Assembly (NCBI GenBank): GCA_937899935.1
Contig: CALCOW010000150.1
Span: forward strand, 1 to 45,024
DNA from: an uncultured Phycisphaerae bacterium
GTDB taxonomy: Bacteria; Planctomycetota; Phycisphaerae; Phycisphaerales; SM1A02
Length of the DNA stretch: 45,024 bases
Direction of reading: 5' to 3'
The translations under genes and the position numbers were made by a program. The notes below the pieces were generated by a model that saw nothing but the letters and a program-made list of their open reading frames with translations, was not told the origin of the DNA and did not search any database. Within the stretch, counting starts at the first letter, position 1; each line of letters opens with the position of its first letter. Below, piece by piece: positions 1 through 7,996 of this stretch.

Positions 1-585
1 CGCCATTGAAACAGCGCGGTGAATCATCTCGAGAAGCTCGCCATCACTCACGTCGGGCTCTCTGATCTGGAGTGCTTGGCCGCCACCATCAATGACCCCT
101 TGTATGACTTGATCCCAGGGGCAATTGCAAAGCGATTTCGTCACCAGGGCGCACAAATTCCACTGTTGAGCTCGCCCTGTTCCCATGGCGGCCACCACAT
201 CGGCCGCAAAGCGATAGCCCTGATACCGCAGGTCTTTCATTGCTCTTGATAGATCAACATCGATCGTCTTGGAGACTTCCTCAAGAACCCGCAATGCCTC
301 ACCTAGGCGGCTGGCAGCCGCCTCACAGCAGGCCGCCAACGAGCTGCGCCTGATCTCACTGGGACTCTCAAGCTCGGTACCAACGTCTTCGACAACAGCG
401 CGATTAGAAATCAACCAACCCGGCGGCAGCGCTGCGAGTTGCGATGTAAGCGTGCTACGCAGAAATTTTCCGCGGCCTGCGAGTTCGCCATCACCGAGCA
501 CTAATCTTGCTGCATCTTCGAGTACCCGGACAGCTTCACGAACTCGATTGGCATTGGCGTCCAGGATGCGTGGTTCTAAAGCCAC
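1..585 (-). CDS. thiE: Thiamine-phosphate synthase with N-terminal extension (C-terminus off window)
   Basis: Reading the minus strand by hand gives about 195 residues running off the window edge. The first ~120 residues are helical and repeat the pattern RVREAVRVLEDAAR and RLGEALRVLEE. This matches the N-terminal domain found ahead of ThiE in planctomycetes and cyanobacteria. The catalytic TIM-barrel then begins with QALQIREPDVSDGELLE, the ThiE phosphate/pyrimidine-binding region. ThiE joins the thiazole phosphate to HMP-pyrophosphate to make thiamine monophosphate. The GTG at 585 is chosen because GGAGG lies 8 bases upstream (598-594). Another in-frame GTG at 600 has no such site. The gene begins about 25 bases after the phosphatase stop, so the two are probably co-transcribed. 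The C-terminal two thirds of the barrel is not visible. Confidence 0.85.
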   Translation of the reverse strand, partial: MALEPRILDANANRVREAVRVLEDAARLVLGDGELAGRGKFLRSTLTSQLAALPPGWLISNRAVVEDVGTELESPSEIRRSSLAACCEAAASRLGEALRVLEEVSKTIDVDLSRAMKDLRYQGYRFAADVVAAMGTGRAQQWNLCALVTKSLCNCPWDQVIQGVIDGGGQALQIREPDVSDGELLEMIHRAVSMA

Positions 586-609
586 AATATTGGCCTCCAC
601 TACTTCTGC

Positions 610-1086
610 TCAGGTGACTGATCCACCAGATGGCGAACAGAGCACCGTTAGTCGCTCAGGCATCAATTGCATCATCTGCCGCGCCAACAGGTCATAGGTC
701 TCTTGGCTCATACCAATTGGATCAGCAATGTCACCGTCCTTATCAAGAAGAACAATCTTGTGATTCAGATCTTCAGTCCCCCCGGCCAGGTGTATGGCGC
801 TGGCTCGGTGCTCGGCGGTCATACAGAGCACGAGGGTTGCATTGCGAATCATCTCGGGCGTGACCTGCTTAGAGGCACCTCGATGCTCGATATTCAATTT
901 TTCCAGAGACTGCAACGTCTCGGCGCTCACTGGTGAGCCCTCGGCAGCAAATAGGCCTGCTGAGGCAACAAAAGTAGCGTTTGGGTCGAGATCTGACGTC
1001 TCACCCTCGATCCAGTCTCGAGCAATCGCCTCAGCCATCGGGCTGCGACAAGTGTTCCCTGTGCATAAGAAGAGAATTGTCTGCAT
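610..1086 (-). CDS. Low-molecular-weight protein phosphatase (YwlE/arginine-phosphatase-like)
   Basis: A 158-residue protein with the P-loop CTGNTCRSP at residues 8-16. C8 is the predicted nucleophile and R14 binds phosphate. The general-acid Asp lies in DIADPIG near the C-terminus. Length and motifs fit the low-molecular-weight tyrosine phosphatase fold. The Thr at position 12, inside the loop, is the residue that in Bacillus YwlE favours phospho-arginine over phospho-tyrosine, so an arginine phosphatase is plausible. Family members include tyrosine phosphatases and arsenate reductases, so the substrate remains an inference. It is soluble with no signal peptide, and it is followed on the same strand by thiE. 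The 290 bp upstream (1087-1376) separates it from a divergent gene and carries no other convincing ORF. Confidence 0.85.
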   Translation of the reverse strand: MQTILFLCTGNTCRSPMAEAIARDWIEGETSDLDPNATFVASAGLFAAEGSPVSAETLQSLEKLNIEHRGASKQVTPEMIRNATLVLCMTAEHRASAIHLAGGTEDLNHKIVLLDKDGDIADPIGMSQETYDLLARQMMQLMPERLTVLCSPSGGSVT

Positions 1087-1376
1087 ATCTCTAAGCTCTC
1101 TGGCCGCATTTCCGGTCGTTTCGACTCAACATGATCATACTCCGATGATGGATCGGTTGAGAAGGCTGAATATGAGCTGGGATCAAACCTCTACATTTTG
1201 ATGCCAATATGACCCTGGCAGCCAACCATACTGGAATGTTATACTTCGCCTCTAAGCCATAGTCGATTGTGCAGTGGAGCGCAAGAGCAGGCGTCTGGCG
1301 GGCAACATTCTCTTCCGTGTGAGCACGGACCCGCACGTTATGACCGGCAGGGCAAAACCCCGCAGGAGACCTTGAG

Positions 1377-1949
1377 GTGGAATTCGTTAAGGATGCGGAG
1401 GTCAGGGACCTTCTCAAAGACTACGGAATAGTTGAGATATTGGAGACAGAGGACCTTTCACGGTTGAGTATGGAAGGCCTCGATGAAGTCTCTATTTTAC
1501 AGATTGAAGCTGAAGGCTCTGAGGCATCTACCGATACTGGCGCAGAGATGCTCACTGTTGATGCGGCACTGGTGGCGGATTGTATTGAGCGAGTCTTCCA
1601 TCGCTTGCACTTATACGAACTAATACTGATTCCCATGAGCAAGTGGCGTAACGTATTTGATGCGGTTGCGTTCAGCTTAGCTTCCAATGAAGACTGGCAG
1701 GAATTCGACCACTTTGCCACTGTCGAATTGAACGCTCGCGACCCACTATTTTGTGAGGCTGCTGATTTCCAATTACTTTCCTCGCTCATTCGGGCATTGC
1801 TTGCTGATGGCGAAGATAGCACCCACGGCATGGTGATCGTAGCAACGGGTGCACCAGTCATGGTTGAAGTACTTCCTCCAGGTGGTATTCGAGTAAGCAC
1901 TGGCAACCAGGGCTTGAATGACTCCATCCGTGAAGCCTACGCAAGCTAA
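1377..1949 (+). CDS. Hypothetical soluble protein
   Basis: 190 residues beginning at a GTG, with AGGAGA about 8 bases upstream (1363-1368) supporting this start. I do not recognise the family. The protein is acidic, with no signal peptide or membrane segment. It mixes predicted helices (residues 65-110) with a C-terminal strand-rich part (MVIVATGAPVMVEVLPPGG). It precedes two more unrecognised soluble genes on the same strand. A possible -10 element TATACT lies at 1240-1245 in the upstream gap, without a good -35. Coding appears real because the frame is open for its full length, the codons look balanced and the RBS is good. Confidence 0.6.
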   Translation: MEFVKDAEVRDLLKDYGIVEILETEDLSRLSMEGLDEVSILQIEAEGSEASTDTGAEMLTVDAALVADCIERVFHRLHLYELILIPMSKWRNVFDAVAFSLASNEDWQEFDHFATVELNARDPLFCEAADFQLLSSLIRALLADGEDSTHGMVIVATGAPVMVEVLPPGGIRVSTGNQGLNDSIREAYAS

Positions 1950-2014
1950 TCTTCGAGGCTGATATTCCCTCGTTAGGAATAAAGCTGCACATCGGCGGCA
2001 CCTTTTGACGTATT

Positions 2015-2029
2015 CTCCTGTAACAGGAG
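2015..2029 (+). promoter_or_regulatory. Hairpin covering the ribosome binding site of the 2040 gene
   Basis: CTCCTG-TAA-CAGGAG is a perfect 6-bp inverted repeat with a 3-base loop. The right arm contains the AGGAG Shine-Dalgarno of the next gene and the left arm is its exact anti-Shine-Dalgarno. If folded in the mRNA it would mask the RBS. This is seen in the sequence; any regulatory role is inference. Confidence 0.4.
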
Positions 2030-2039
2030 TGCTTTGAGC

Positions 2040-2651
2040 ATGCGGCTTTTGATTGACGAGCAAACCTTTGATATCACAGAACGATCGGTGCGCGAGGCTC
2101 TTGATCGAGCGGCGGCGATTGCCCAGGATCAAGGGCGCGTCATCATTGAGGTACATGTTGATGGAACCCGTTGGACCGACGAGCAACTCACCTCTGCTGA
2201 TATGGGCACGATGGAAGCCGAGACCATTGCTCTGACCAGTGCCGCCCCAAGAGAGTTAGTTGCTTCAACGCTCAGTGACGCGCTGAGTGCTTTGGATCGA
2301 ATTGAGCATCTTCAGTCGACCGCCGCTGCATCACTGGCCCGTGATGAACTTGGTACCGCCATGGAATCACTCGGTCAGGCGCTGAAGATGTGGACTGAAA
2401 TTGAGCGATCCGTCACCTTGGGTGCCTCTATTCTTGGTCTTGATCTCCAAGCAGAACTCACTGCAATTGGGTCAAATACTGAAGCTGTTGAAAAACTTGG
2501 ACAAGCGCTCAAGTCACTGAGAGATGCCATCGTCATACGAAACCCCGTCGCCCTAACCGATACCTTGGCATATGAAATGCCGAGCGTGGTGTCCGGTTGG
2601 CGAGACCTTCTTCAAGGTTTAGAAAAACGCACCAGTCAAGGAGAGAGGTGA
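2040..2651 (+). CDS. Hypothetical helical protein
   Basis: 203 residues from the ATG at 2040. A TTG at 2034 is also in frame, but AGGAG (2025-2029) is better spaced for the ATG. The N-terminal ~60 residues look alpha/beta (MRLLIDEQTFDIT, then RVIIEVHVDGTRW). The rest is predicted helix rich in Ala, Leu and Glu (about residues 75-195), without transmembrane character. I do not recognise the family. The stop overlaps a possible GTG start of the following gene (GTGA at 2648), which suggests translational coupling and a shared function. The RBS lies inside a small hairpin. Confidence 0.6.
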   Translation: MRLLIDEQTFDITERSVREALDRAAAIAQDQGRVIIEVHVDGTRWTDEQLTSADMGTMEAETIALTSAAPRELVASTLSDALSALDRIEHLQSTAAASLARDELGTAMESLGQALKMWTEIERSVTLGASILGLDLQAELTAIGSNTEAVEKLGQALKSLRDAIVIRNPVALTDTLAYEMPSVVSGWRDLLQGLEKRTSQGER

Positions 2652-2653
2652 GC

Positions 2654-3310
2654 ATGCCCGCCGCAAGTGGCAAACATGGAAAACTCGTAGCAATGGTCGC
2701 TCATGCCGCCGAAGCCGCCGAAGAAGGGCGATTCTTCGAAGCTGAACGGGAAGCAAGCCAAGTTCTTCAACTGGCCCGCCAAACCAATGACTACGATCTG
2801 ATGGTGCAAGCGATTGAGCCACTCTGCGCTGCCCGCATGGGGCGCCTGGCGGCCGCCGTTGATATTGGTACCGTCACTATTAACGATCGTCCCATCACAG
2901 AAGACATAACGGTGCCCGCTGGCGCCTACCTTATTCAACCGCCACAAGTTGGAATGGACGCTCGCCGTTTACGTCTTGCTTGCCTCACACATGAGGTCCC
3001 CGTCTTAGTGATTTGCCGCGAACCAATTACGCAGCTCAAAATGTGCCCTGTTGTGCTCATTGCGCCCGGGGCCACTGTGCGAACCAAAATTGAACCCCCA
3101 GACGATATAGCTGCACCAGATCTACCTTGGATGCTCAGCGCCTTAGCCGCCCTCGGTGATTGGGCCATTTCAAGCCTGGATGAGACGATGCCTGTTGAAC
3201 GTCGTATTGGAGCGCTCTACGATCGTGTGGAGGCTGTACCGGAACATGAGGGAGTTCATAGGGCTCTTCAGGCAGCCTGTCGGGAAGCCTGCAGTAGCTC
3301 CGCCACCTGA
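2654..3310 (+). CDS. Hypothetical protein with helical N-terminus
   Basis: 218 residues from the ATG at 2654, with AAGGAGAG at 2638-2645. An in-frame GTG at 2648 would overlap the previous stop. The first ~65 residues read like TPR-style helices (HAAEAAEEGRFFEAERE, then ARQTNDYDLMVQAIEPL). The middle part is strand-rich, with TINDRPITEDITVPAGAYLI and a conserved-looking Cys/Pro region (CREPITQLKMCPVVLIAPGA). No signal peptide or known catalytic motif is visible. It probably forms an operon with the two preceding unknown genes. Function is not assigned. Confidence 0.6.
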   Translation: MPAASGKHGKLVAMVAHAAEAAEEGRFFEAEREASQVLQLARQTNDYDLMVQAIEPLCAARMGRLAAAVDIGTVTINDRPITEDITVPAGAYLIQPPQVGMDARRLRLACLTHEVPVLVICREPITQLKMCPVVLIAPGATVRTKIEPPDDIAAPDLPWMLSALAALGDWAISSLDETMPVERRIGALYDRVEAVPEHEGVHRALQAACREACSSSAT

Positions 3311-3451
3311 GCCGATCAGTAGCTTTGAGTGGGTCTCGTTAGGTCGGGAACCAACCTTCGCTCGTAGGTGTTTTTGCGGAGGTTCGAACGCTTGTGGCGA
3401 TGCAAAAGCTGATGATTTGTCTCTCTCATTTATATAAAGGCGACTCTTTCT

Positions 3452-4315
3452 ATGGCGGTTGAAACATCAGTCTCAAAAATGCACTCAGGCAGGATGATCC
3501 TCCTGGCTATTTTGTGCCTCGTCTTTGGGCTCTGGGGTCTCTATGACTACGTCATCACCATACCCAACCAAGCGAGAAAGGCTGAATTGAAGCAAGTGGT
3601 TGGCCTAGTACAGCAAGCACTTACATCACAAGATCCGGATCTCCAGCGCGAATCGCTTGCCGCGATTGGTCTAGAAGTACAGAGGATGCAAGAGAGATTA
3701 AGTGAGATAGATGCAAGCCTCTCTGAAAACCCAGGTTCACCCGAGGAGGTTCGAGAGCAACTGAGCATAGAAGCTCAAGGTGACATCTTTGTTTTCCGGC
3801 TGCTTATTGCAAGTGCCGTTGTACTAGAGAATCGTGAAGTCGACCCAACCCTCACACGGAATGTCAATGAGCAGATTGATCAATTGGTCAAAGATTTAGA
3901 TGAGGTCAATGCGCCTGGTAAGTTTGACAGTGCTGTGCAATGGCTATTCATTCTCTGCTTGCCGTTCGCTTTCTACTTCTTGTGGCAGTGGTTCCTCATC
4001 AAGGGCAACAAATATGTTCTTGAGGATGATGGCTCACTTCAAACCCCAGAAGGTCGTTTTGAGGCTGCAGAGATTGTGGACATTGATATGAGCCGATGGA
4101 TGGCCAAATCAATCGCGACCGTGGTACTCGCTGATGGCCAACTGATTAAGCTCGATGCCTATATTCACACTCGATTAGACCAAATCGTTGGCATTCTGGC
4201 ACACAAGTTTCACCCTGATCAGTGGACTGAAGAAGCCAAGCCCGTGAAGCCACCTGAGAAAGCTGAAGACGCCAACGCCAAAGAGCAGGCCTCAGAAAAT
4301 TCTTCTAAAACCTGA
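3452..4315 (+). CDS. Hypothetical two-pass membrane protein with coiled coil
   Basis: 287 residues. The first transmembrane segment is at about residues 15-37 (ILLAILCLVFGLWGLYDYV). A long helical, Gln/Glu-rich segment follows (about 40-110), predicted coiled coil. The second transmembrane segment is at about 163-183 (WLFILCLPFAFYFLWQWFLI). After it comes a small domain resembling a PH-like fold (KYVLEDDGSLQTPEGRFEAAEIVDIDMSRW). The tail is charged and low in complexity (KPPEKAEDANAKEQ). The helical part is predicted to lie in the periplasm and the C-terminal domain in the cytoplasm. The start has only a weak AAGG upstream. Function is unknown. It precedes the DUF4870 and lptB genes on the same strand, so an envelope role is possible. 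Confidence 0.65.
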   Translation: MAVETSVSKMHSGRMILLAILCLVFGLWGLYDYVITIPNQARKAELKQVVGLVQQALTSQDPDLQRESLAAIGLEVQRMQERLSEIDASLSENPGSPEEVREQLSIEAQGDIFVFRLLIASAVVLENREVDPTLTRNVNEQIDQLVKDLDEVNAPGKFDSAVQWLFILCLPFAFYFLWQWFLIKGNKYVLEDDGSLQTPEGRFEAAEIVDIDMSRWMAKSIATVVLADGQLIKLDAYIHTRLDQIVGILAHKFHPDQWTEEAKPVKPPEKAEDANAKEQASENSSKT

Positions 4316-4362
4316 AAGATCGGCTGCCGATTTCCGAATAGTATTCTGGCCACGCTGGAGAA

Positions 4363-4794
4363 ATGCCTGCTTGTATGTCAAATACGCAATCCAACATGAA
4401 TGCACCGTCCATGCTGCTTCAGCAAACCCATGCTGGTCGCGTGCGAGCCCCTGAAATACCCACAGGTGACCGCGTATTGGCTTCAACTTGTCACCTCTCG
4501 AGCCTTATTGGGATCTTCATTTGGCCAGCTCTCTTTTTTCCGTTGTTTCTATGCATTTTTAGCCCCGGCAAGACCCTTTTTGTAACGGACCATGCCCGGG
4601 AGGCATTGAATGCTCAAATCAGCCTCATCTTGGTGAGTGTATTGCTGGCAGTGACCCTCATCGGCATTTTGCTCATCCCTGTGGTTCTCGTTATTTACGC
4701 CGTGAACCTCATTCGCGGCTCAGTCATGGCCGCCGAACGTGAGTTTTTCAGATACCCCATGGCCATCCGCATCTTGCCAGCACCCTCAATCTGA
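4363..4794 (+). CDS. DUF4870 (Tic20-like) membrane protein
   Basis: 143 residues. The pattern fits DUF4870: a hydrophilic N-terminus of ~40 residues, the motif CHLSSLIGIFIWPALFFPLF, then VTDHAREALNAQISLIL, then a long hydrophobic helix pair, and a C-terminal FFRYPMAIRIL. In this family the HxxEALNxQ-like element and the ending YRYPxxIR are typical; here they read HAREALNAQ and FRYPMAIR. Three or four transmembrane helices are expected. The biochemical role of the family is not established. The start is uncertain (ATG 4363 or 4375). lptB follows 21 bases downstream. Confidence 0.8.
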   Translation: MPACMSNTQSNMNAPSMLLQQTHAGRVRAPEIPTGDRVLASTCHLSSLIGIFIWPALFFPLFLCIFSPGKTLFVTDHAREALNAQISLILVSVLLAVTLIGILLIPVVLVIYAVNLIRGSVMAAEREFFRYPMAIRILPAPSI

Positions 4795-4815
4795 GCGTAT
4801 GGTGGCAGTGCAACT

Positions 4816-5598
4816 ATGCCACTTCTTGAAGTCAAAGACATCATCAAGTCCTATGGCGGCCGCCGCGTTGTCGACAAGGTTTCGCTCTATGTTGGCGAAG
4901 GTGAGATTGTTGGTCTACTGGGCCGTAACGGCGCTGGCAAGACCACCAGTTTTCGTATGGTCATTGGCATGATCACGCCAGAGGGTGGGCAAGTAACCTT
5001 TCGTGATCAAGACGTGACCAACCTACCCATGTACAAGCATGCATTGCTTGGTATGGGTTATCTCAGCCAGGAGCCAAGTGTTTTCCAACGGCTCACCATT
5101 TCTCAAAATTTGCTTGCCATTCTTCAGACACAAGGTTTACCGAAGGGTGTCTGCAAAGATCGCGCAGAAGCCCTGATGAAACAATTCGGCCTCACACACA
5201 AAGCCAACGACCTTGCTCGTACATGCTCAGGTGGCGAGAGGCGGCGTCTTGAAATTGCCAGAGCATTGGTCACCAAACCACGATTGATACTTCTTGACGA
5301 ACCCTTTGCAGCCGTCGATCCGCACACCGTCGAGGAATTACAAAACGAAGTTCGGAAGCTCGTCAACGCGGGTATCTCTGTGCTCGTCACAGATCACAAT
5401 GTGCAACAAACCTTGCGGATCTGTGACCGGGCCTACATCATTCACGAGGGTAAGAATCTCAAAGAGGGCGACCCACGAACGATCATTAATGATCCTTCAG
5501 TTCGAGAGGCCTATCTAGCCTCAACTTTCCGCGGCGATGAATTTGATGACCTTCACATCAAACCAGGTCAACCCGAACAATCCGCCCATTCGCCTTGA
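4816..5598 (+). CDS. lptB: LPS export ABC transporter ATP-binding protein LptB
   Basis: 260 residues with all ABC ATPase motifs: Walker A GRNGAGKTT (36-44), Q-loop YLSQEPSVF (Q85), signature CSGGERRRLEIARAL (137-151), Walker B LILLDEPFAAVDP (157-169) and the switch His in VTDHNV (H194). The sequence around the Q-loop and the GERRRLEIARAL signature is characteristic of LptB rather than amino-acid ABC proteins. LptB powers extraction of lipopolysaccharide from the inner membrane through LptFG and the LptCA bridge. It therefore implies an LPS-type outer membrane. Its usual partners lptA, lptC, lptF and lptG are not in the window. A ~20-residue hydrophilic tail extends beyond the ABC fold. Confidence 0.93.
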   Translation: MPLLEVKDIIKSYGGRRVVDKVSLYVGEGEIVGLLGRNGAGKTTSFRMVIGMITPEGGQVTFRDQDVTNLPMYKHALLGMGYLSQEPSVFQRLTISQNLLAILQTQGLPKGVCKDRAEALMKQFGLTHKANDLARTCSGGERRRLEIARALVTKPRLILLDEPFAAVDPHTVEELQNEVRKLVNAGISVLVTDHNVQQTLRICDRAYIIHEGKNLKEGDPRTIINDPSVREAYLASTFRGDEFDDLHIKPGQPEQSAHSP

Positions 5599-5670
5599 GG
5601 GAACGAATCGATCTCTTGCTTTTTATGACATCCGATGAGCCTTCTTCATGACGCCGCAAGCCGGAGTAGA

Positions 5671-6261
5671 ATGACACGAATGATGCGTACCACTTCTACT
5701 TTTTCTGGCACCCTCCCACAGGCCATCACTGGAACGGTGATTCTTACTGCACTTCTCGTAACGTCAGGATGCGTCCGACGTAAACTTAACATCACCTCCA
5801 CGCCTGAGGGCGCTTTGGTGTACCTCAATGATCGTGAAGTCGGCCGTACACCGCTTGATATTGATATCACCTATTACGGCACCTATGACGTCCGCCTGCT
5901 CAGAGATGGGTATGAGCCATTGATGACACATGGCGATGCTTCCGGTCCACTCTGGGATTTGCCGGGACCAGATCTGATTGCTGAGTTACTTCCCATAGAA
6001 CTCACAAGCACCATTGATTGGCATTACGAGATGGAGCCGGAAGACAATGACGCGAATGCCTTGGTTTCACGCGCTCGATCAATGCAGGCTTCTTTCCAAG
6101 ATGAGCTATCCCAAGAAGCACAGCAGCCGCCTGAAACAATCTCTGAAATCCCAAGTGAGGACCAAGGGCCCGAGGGTCTACAGATGATTGACTTGGCTGA
6201 ATCAGATGATGAGGCAATAGAACCCGCTCAAGATGATGCTGCACAGGAGGTAGCGCCGTGA
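5671..6261 (+). CDS. PEGA-domain lipoprotein
   Basis: 196 residues from the ATG at 5671, with GGAG just upstream at 5663-5666. An upstream in-frame ATG at 5635 has no visible RBS. The N-terminal hydrophobic segment ends in LLVTSGC, a reasonable lipobox, so it is predicted to be a lipid-anchored periplasmic protein. The following ~50 residues form a PEGA domain (LNITSTPEGALVYLNDREVG, then TPLDIDITYYGTYDVRLLRDGYEP). PEGA domains are short beta modules in surface and cell-wall-associated proteins. The C-terminal third is acidic and low in complexity. The stop overlaps the next gene start (GTGA), indicating translational coupling. Confidence 0.8.
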   Translation: MTRMMRTTSTFSGTLPQAITGTVILTALLVTSGCVRRKLNITSTPEGALVYLNDREVGRTPLDIDITYYGTYDVRLLRDGYEPLMTHGDASGPLWDLPGPDLIAELLPIELTSTIDWHYEMEPEDNDANALVSRARSMQASFQDELSQEAQQPPETISEIPSEDQGPEGLQMIDLAESDDEAIEPAQDDAAQEVAP

Positions 6262-6722
6262 ATCAAGGTCGCTTGCCTAGTGCGGGCCCGCCACCAAGAC
6301 AGTACGACACACGGCGGTGGGGTTATGCATGTCTTATTCTTGTTATTGCGATCGTCATCGGATGGTGGGGGTGGAATAACGAGAACAGCAACGCAACTCA
6401 TCTTCGTCAATTCGTTTATGGGTTGTGTAACGAAGTTGCAGCTGGCAACATGAATACACCTGCACTCATGGGTGCCGCTGATCCACTGCGACAAGAATTA
6501 CAAGTTGCCTTATCCGGTATGGTTCAGGGGTGGGGCGACATTAAAGACACTGTGGAGGTCGATATTTCCCTTTCAGACAACATGATGGGTTATTCCGGCT
6601 CACACGCCGCCACCATTTTCATCCAAGGTGAGCCGCGAATGATGCTGACTCTGGAATTGAGCGATGGAGCGGGTATTCCGAGAATCGTTGGCTATGAAGA
6701 CATTGATTCGGGAAGCGAATGA
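6258..6722 (+). CDS. Hypothetical single-pass membrane protein
   Basis: 154 residues starting at a GTG that overlaps the previous stop, preceded by an excellent AGGAGG (6245-6250). One transmembrane helix at about residues 22-40 (WGYACLILVIAIVIGWWGW) follows a short cytoplasmic stretch. The remaining ~110 residues would be periplasmic, with a predicted helix-plus-sheet arrangement resembling small NTF2- or DUF4878-like folds. That resemblance is a guess from the pattern of an N-terminal helix followed by strands. The family is not recognised. It is coupled upstream to the PEGA lipoprotein and downstream by ATGA to an aminotransferase. Confidence 0.65.
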   Translation: MNQGRLPSAGPPPRQYDTRRWGYACLILVIAIVIGWWGWNNENSNATHLRQFVYGLCNEVAAGNMNTPALMGAADPLRQELQVALSGMVQGWGDIKDTVEVDISLSDNMMGYSGSHAATIFIQGEPRMMLTLELSDGAGIPRIVGYEDIDSGSE

Positions 6723-7621
6723 AGATCTGGGTTAATGGAAGCATGGTGGAAGCCGCCGAAGCGCGGATTTCCGTTCTAGATGCTGGCACGCAGCATGGGG
6801 TTGGTCTCTTTGAGACGATGCAGTCATGTCGTGGCCAAATCGTTCAGATGCGAATGCACATGGAACGGCTTCGCAATTCTGCGCTCGAACTACAACTCAC
6901 AGAATCTCTGAATGTTGAGGCACTCTGCGAAGCGCTCATGCAGGTACTGGAAGCAAATGATCTTGAAGATTCTCGGCTCCGCCTCACTTTAACTGGTGGA
7001 GATCTACCTGGGCTTCAGGCATATGGAGAGCTTGATCGCCATCCAAATATATTCATCGTTGCGCAGCCACCAACACGCTATCCAGAGGAGTTCTTTACGA
7101 AGGGTATTCTGGCTCGAATCGCAGATGGCCGTCTCAATCCGTTGGATCCACACGCTGGACATAAGACATTGAATTATTGGTCACGAATTCGTGCGCTTCA
7201 AAAGGCTGGCGCAGATGGCGCTGGAGAGGCTCTTTGGTTCTCTGTCTCTAATCATTTGTGTGGAGGCTCTGTCAGCAACATTTTTTTGGTCAACAAGGGG
7301 TCCCTCTTCACTCCGCTGGCTCGCGGTGAAGAAGAAGGTGCAGCGCTGCCAAGCCCGGTCCTTCCAGGAACGGTGCGGCAATTTGTCATAGATCAGGCAA
7401 ATCACATGGGCATTGGAACCAGTCGAAAAATGCTTGATATTGATGACATGCTTGATGCCGATGAGGTCTTTTTAACCAACTCCAGCTGGGGCGTATTACC
7501 GGTGGTCGGTGTGGAGAAAGAACCAATCTCAGATGGGCGAGTGGGAGAGACCGCACAGCAACTGCGAACAAGATGGATCGAACTTCTCGGGGGCGGTTCA
7601 CCTGAAGGTGATCAAAACTAA
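6719..7621 (+). CDS. Class IV PLP aminotransferase / aminodeoxychorismate lyase-like
   Basis: 300 residues in the fold-type IV PLP family shared by branched-chain aminotransferase, D-amino-acid aminotransferase and 4-amino-4-deoxychorismate lyase. The N-terminal motif VNGSMV...ISVLDAGTQHGVGLFETM is typical, and K149 in GHKTLNYW is the predicted PLP Schiff-base lysine. The phosphate-binding region SVSNIFLV and the late motif VFLTNSSWGVLPV are present. KTLNYW and the overall length lean toward the lyase (PabC) or a D-amino-acid-type enzyme, but the substrate cannot be fixed. The usual Glu in the E-G-x-x-SN motif is Gly here (LCGGSVSN). The start overlaps the previous stop by ATGA, and the 3' end overlaps a convergent gene. 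Confidence 0.8.
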   Translation: MKIWVNGSMVEAAEARISVLDAGTQHGVGLFETMQSCRGQIVQMRMHMERLRNSALELQLTESLNVEALCEALMQVLEANDLEDSRLRLTLTGGDLPGLQAYGELDRHPNIFIVAQPPTRYPEEFFTKGILARIADGRLNPLDPHAGHKTLNYWSRIRALQKAGADGAGEALWFSVSNHLCGGSVSNIFLVNKGSLFTPLARGEEEGAALPSPVLPGTVRQFVIDQANHMGIGTSRKMLDIDDMLDADEVFLTNSSWGVLPVVGVEKEPISDGRVGETAQQLRTRWIELLGGGSPEGDQN

Positions 7622-7929
7622 CGGCCCCTGTCGTCACCCGTGGATCGATCAATGACGCGCACGTTCTCACGTCCATCAGACGTGTTAGAGAACAATCGCC
7701 TCACGCCATCGACGCACACCGTGACCAAGCTCAGAAGCATGAAAACCACCGTCGCGGCCAGAATAGCGACAAGAATGAGGATCAGAATCGGCAGCCCAAT
7801 AACGACCAGAAAGACTAATAGTGCCACCCGCAGCGCCAGATTGGGTTGCTGGGCTGCTGAGCGATAAACCTGAAAGACGCGAGCTGTTGATTCAGCTGCA
7901 GTCGGACGAACTCTACGTGTCTCAGCCAT
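7618..7929 (-). CDS. Small hypothetical membrane protein
   Basis: 103 residues. An Arg-rich N-terminus (~25 residues) is followed by about 45 hydrophobic residues (LALRVALLVFLVVIGLPILI, then LILVAILAATVVFMLLSLVTV) that can form two transmembrane helices. The tail is charged (RRLFSNTSDGRENVRVIDRS). Family not recognised. The gene is convergent with the aminotransferase, with stop codons overlapping. It seems real because the hydrophobic pattern is coherent and no better reading exists on the other strand. Confidence 0.6.
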   Translation of the reverse strand: MAETRRVRPTAAESTARVFQVYRSAAQQPNLALRVALLVFLVVIGLPILILILVAILAATVVFMLLSLVTVCVDGVRRLFSNTSDGRENVRVIDRSTGDDRGR

Positions 7930-7996
7930 ACTCGCATTCTACGAGGATTGGTTGCTGGCCGTTCGTTGAAGGGGGCTATTCGCTTCTCTATCAGCC

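Noticed and set aside
269..697. Plus-strand frame of 142 codons
   Set aside because: Antisense to thiE, which has recognisable domains. Its Ser/Arg/Thr-rich composition is typical of a shadow frame.
1091..1417. Minus-strand 108-codon frame in the gap between the phosphatase and the 1377 gene
   Set aside because: It overlaps the well-supported GTG start at 1377, and its Arg/Cys/His-rich composition looks like a chance frame.
3156..3437. Plus-strand frame spanning the end of the 2654 gene
   Set aside because: It overlaps the coding gene in another frame, with unlikely composition and no RBS.
3452..4315. Possibility that this gene is LptC, given lptB nearby
   Set aside because: It has two transmembrane segments and a coiled coil, whereas LptC is a single-pass protein of about 190 residues with a beta-jellyroll.
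4324..4340. Short hairpin ATCGG-CTG-CCGAT followed by TTT
   Set aside because: Only five base pairs and a three-base T tract, too weak to call a terminator.
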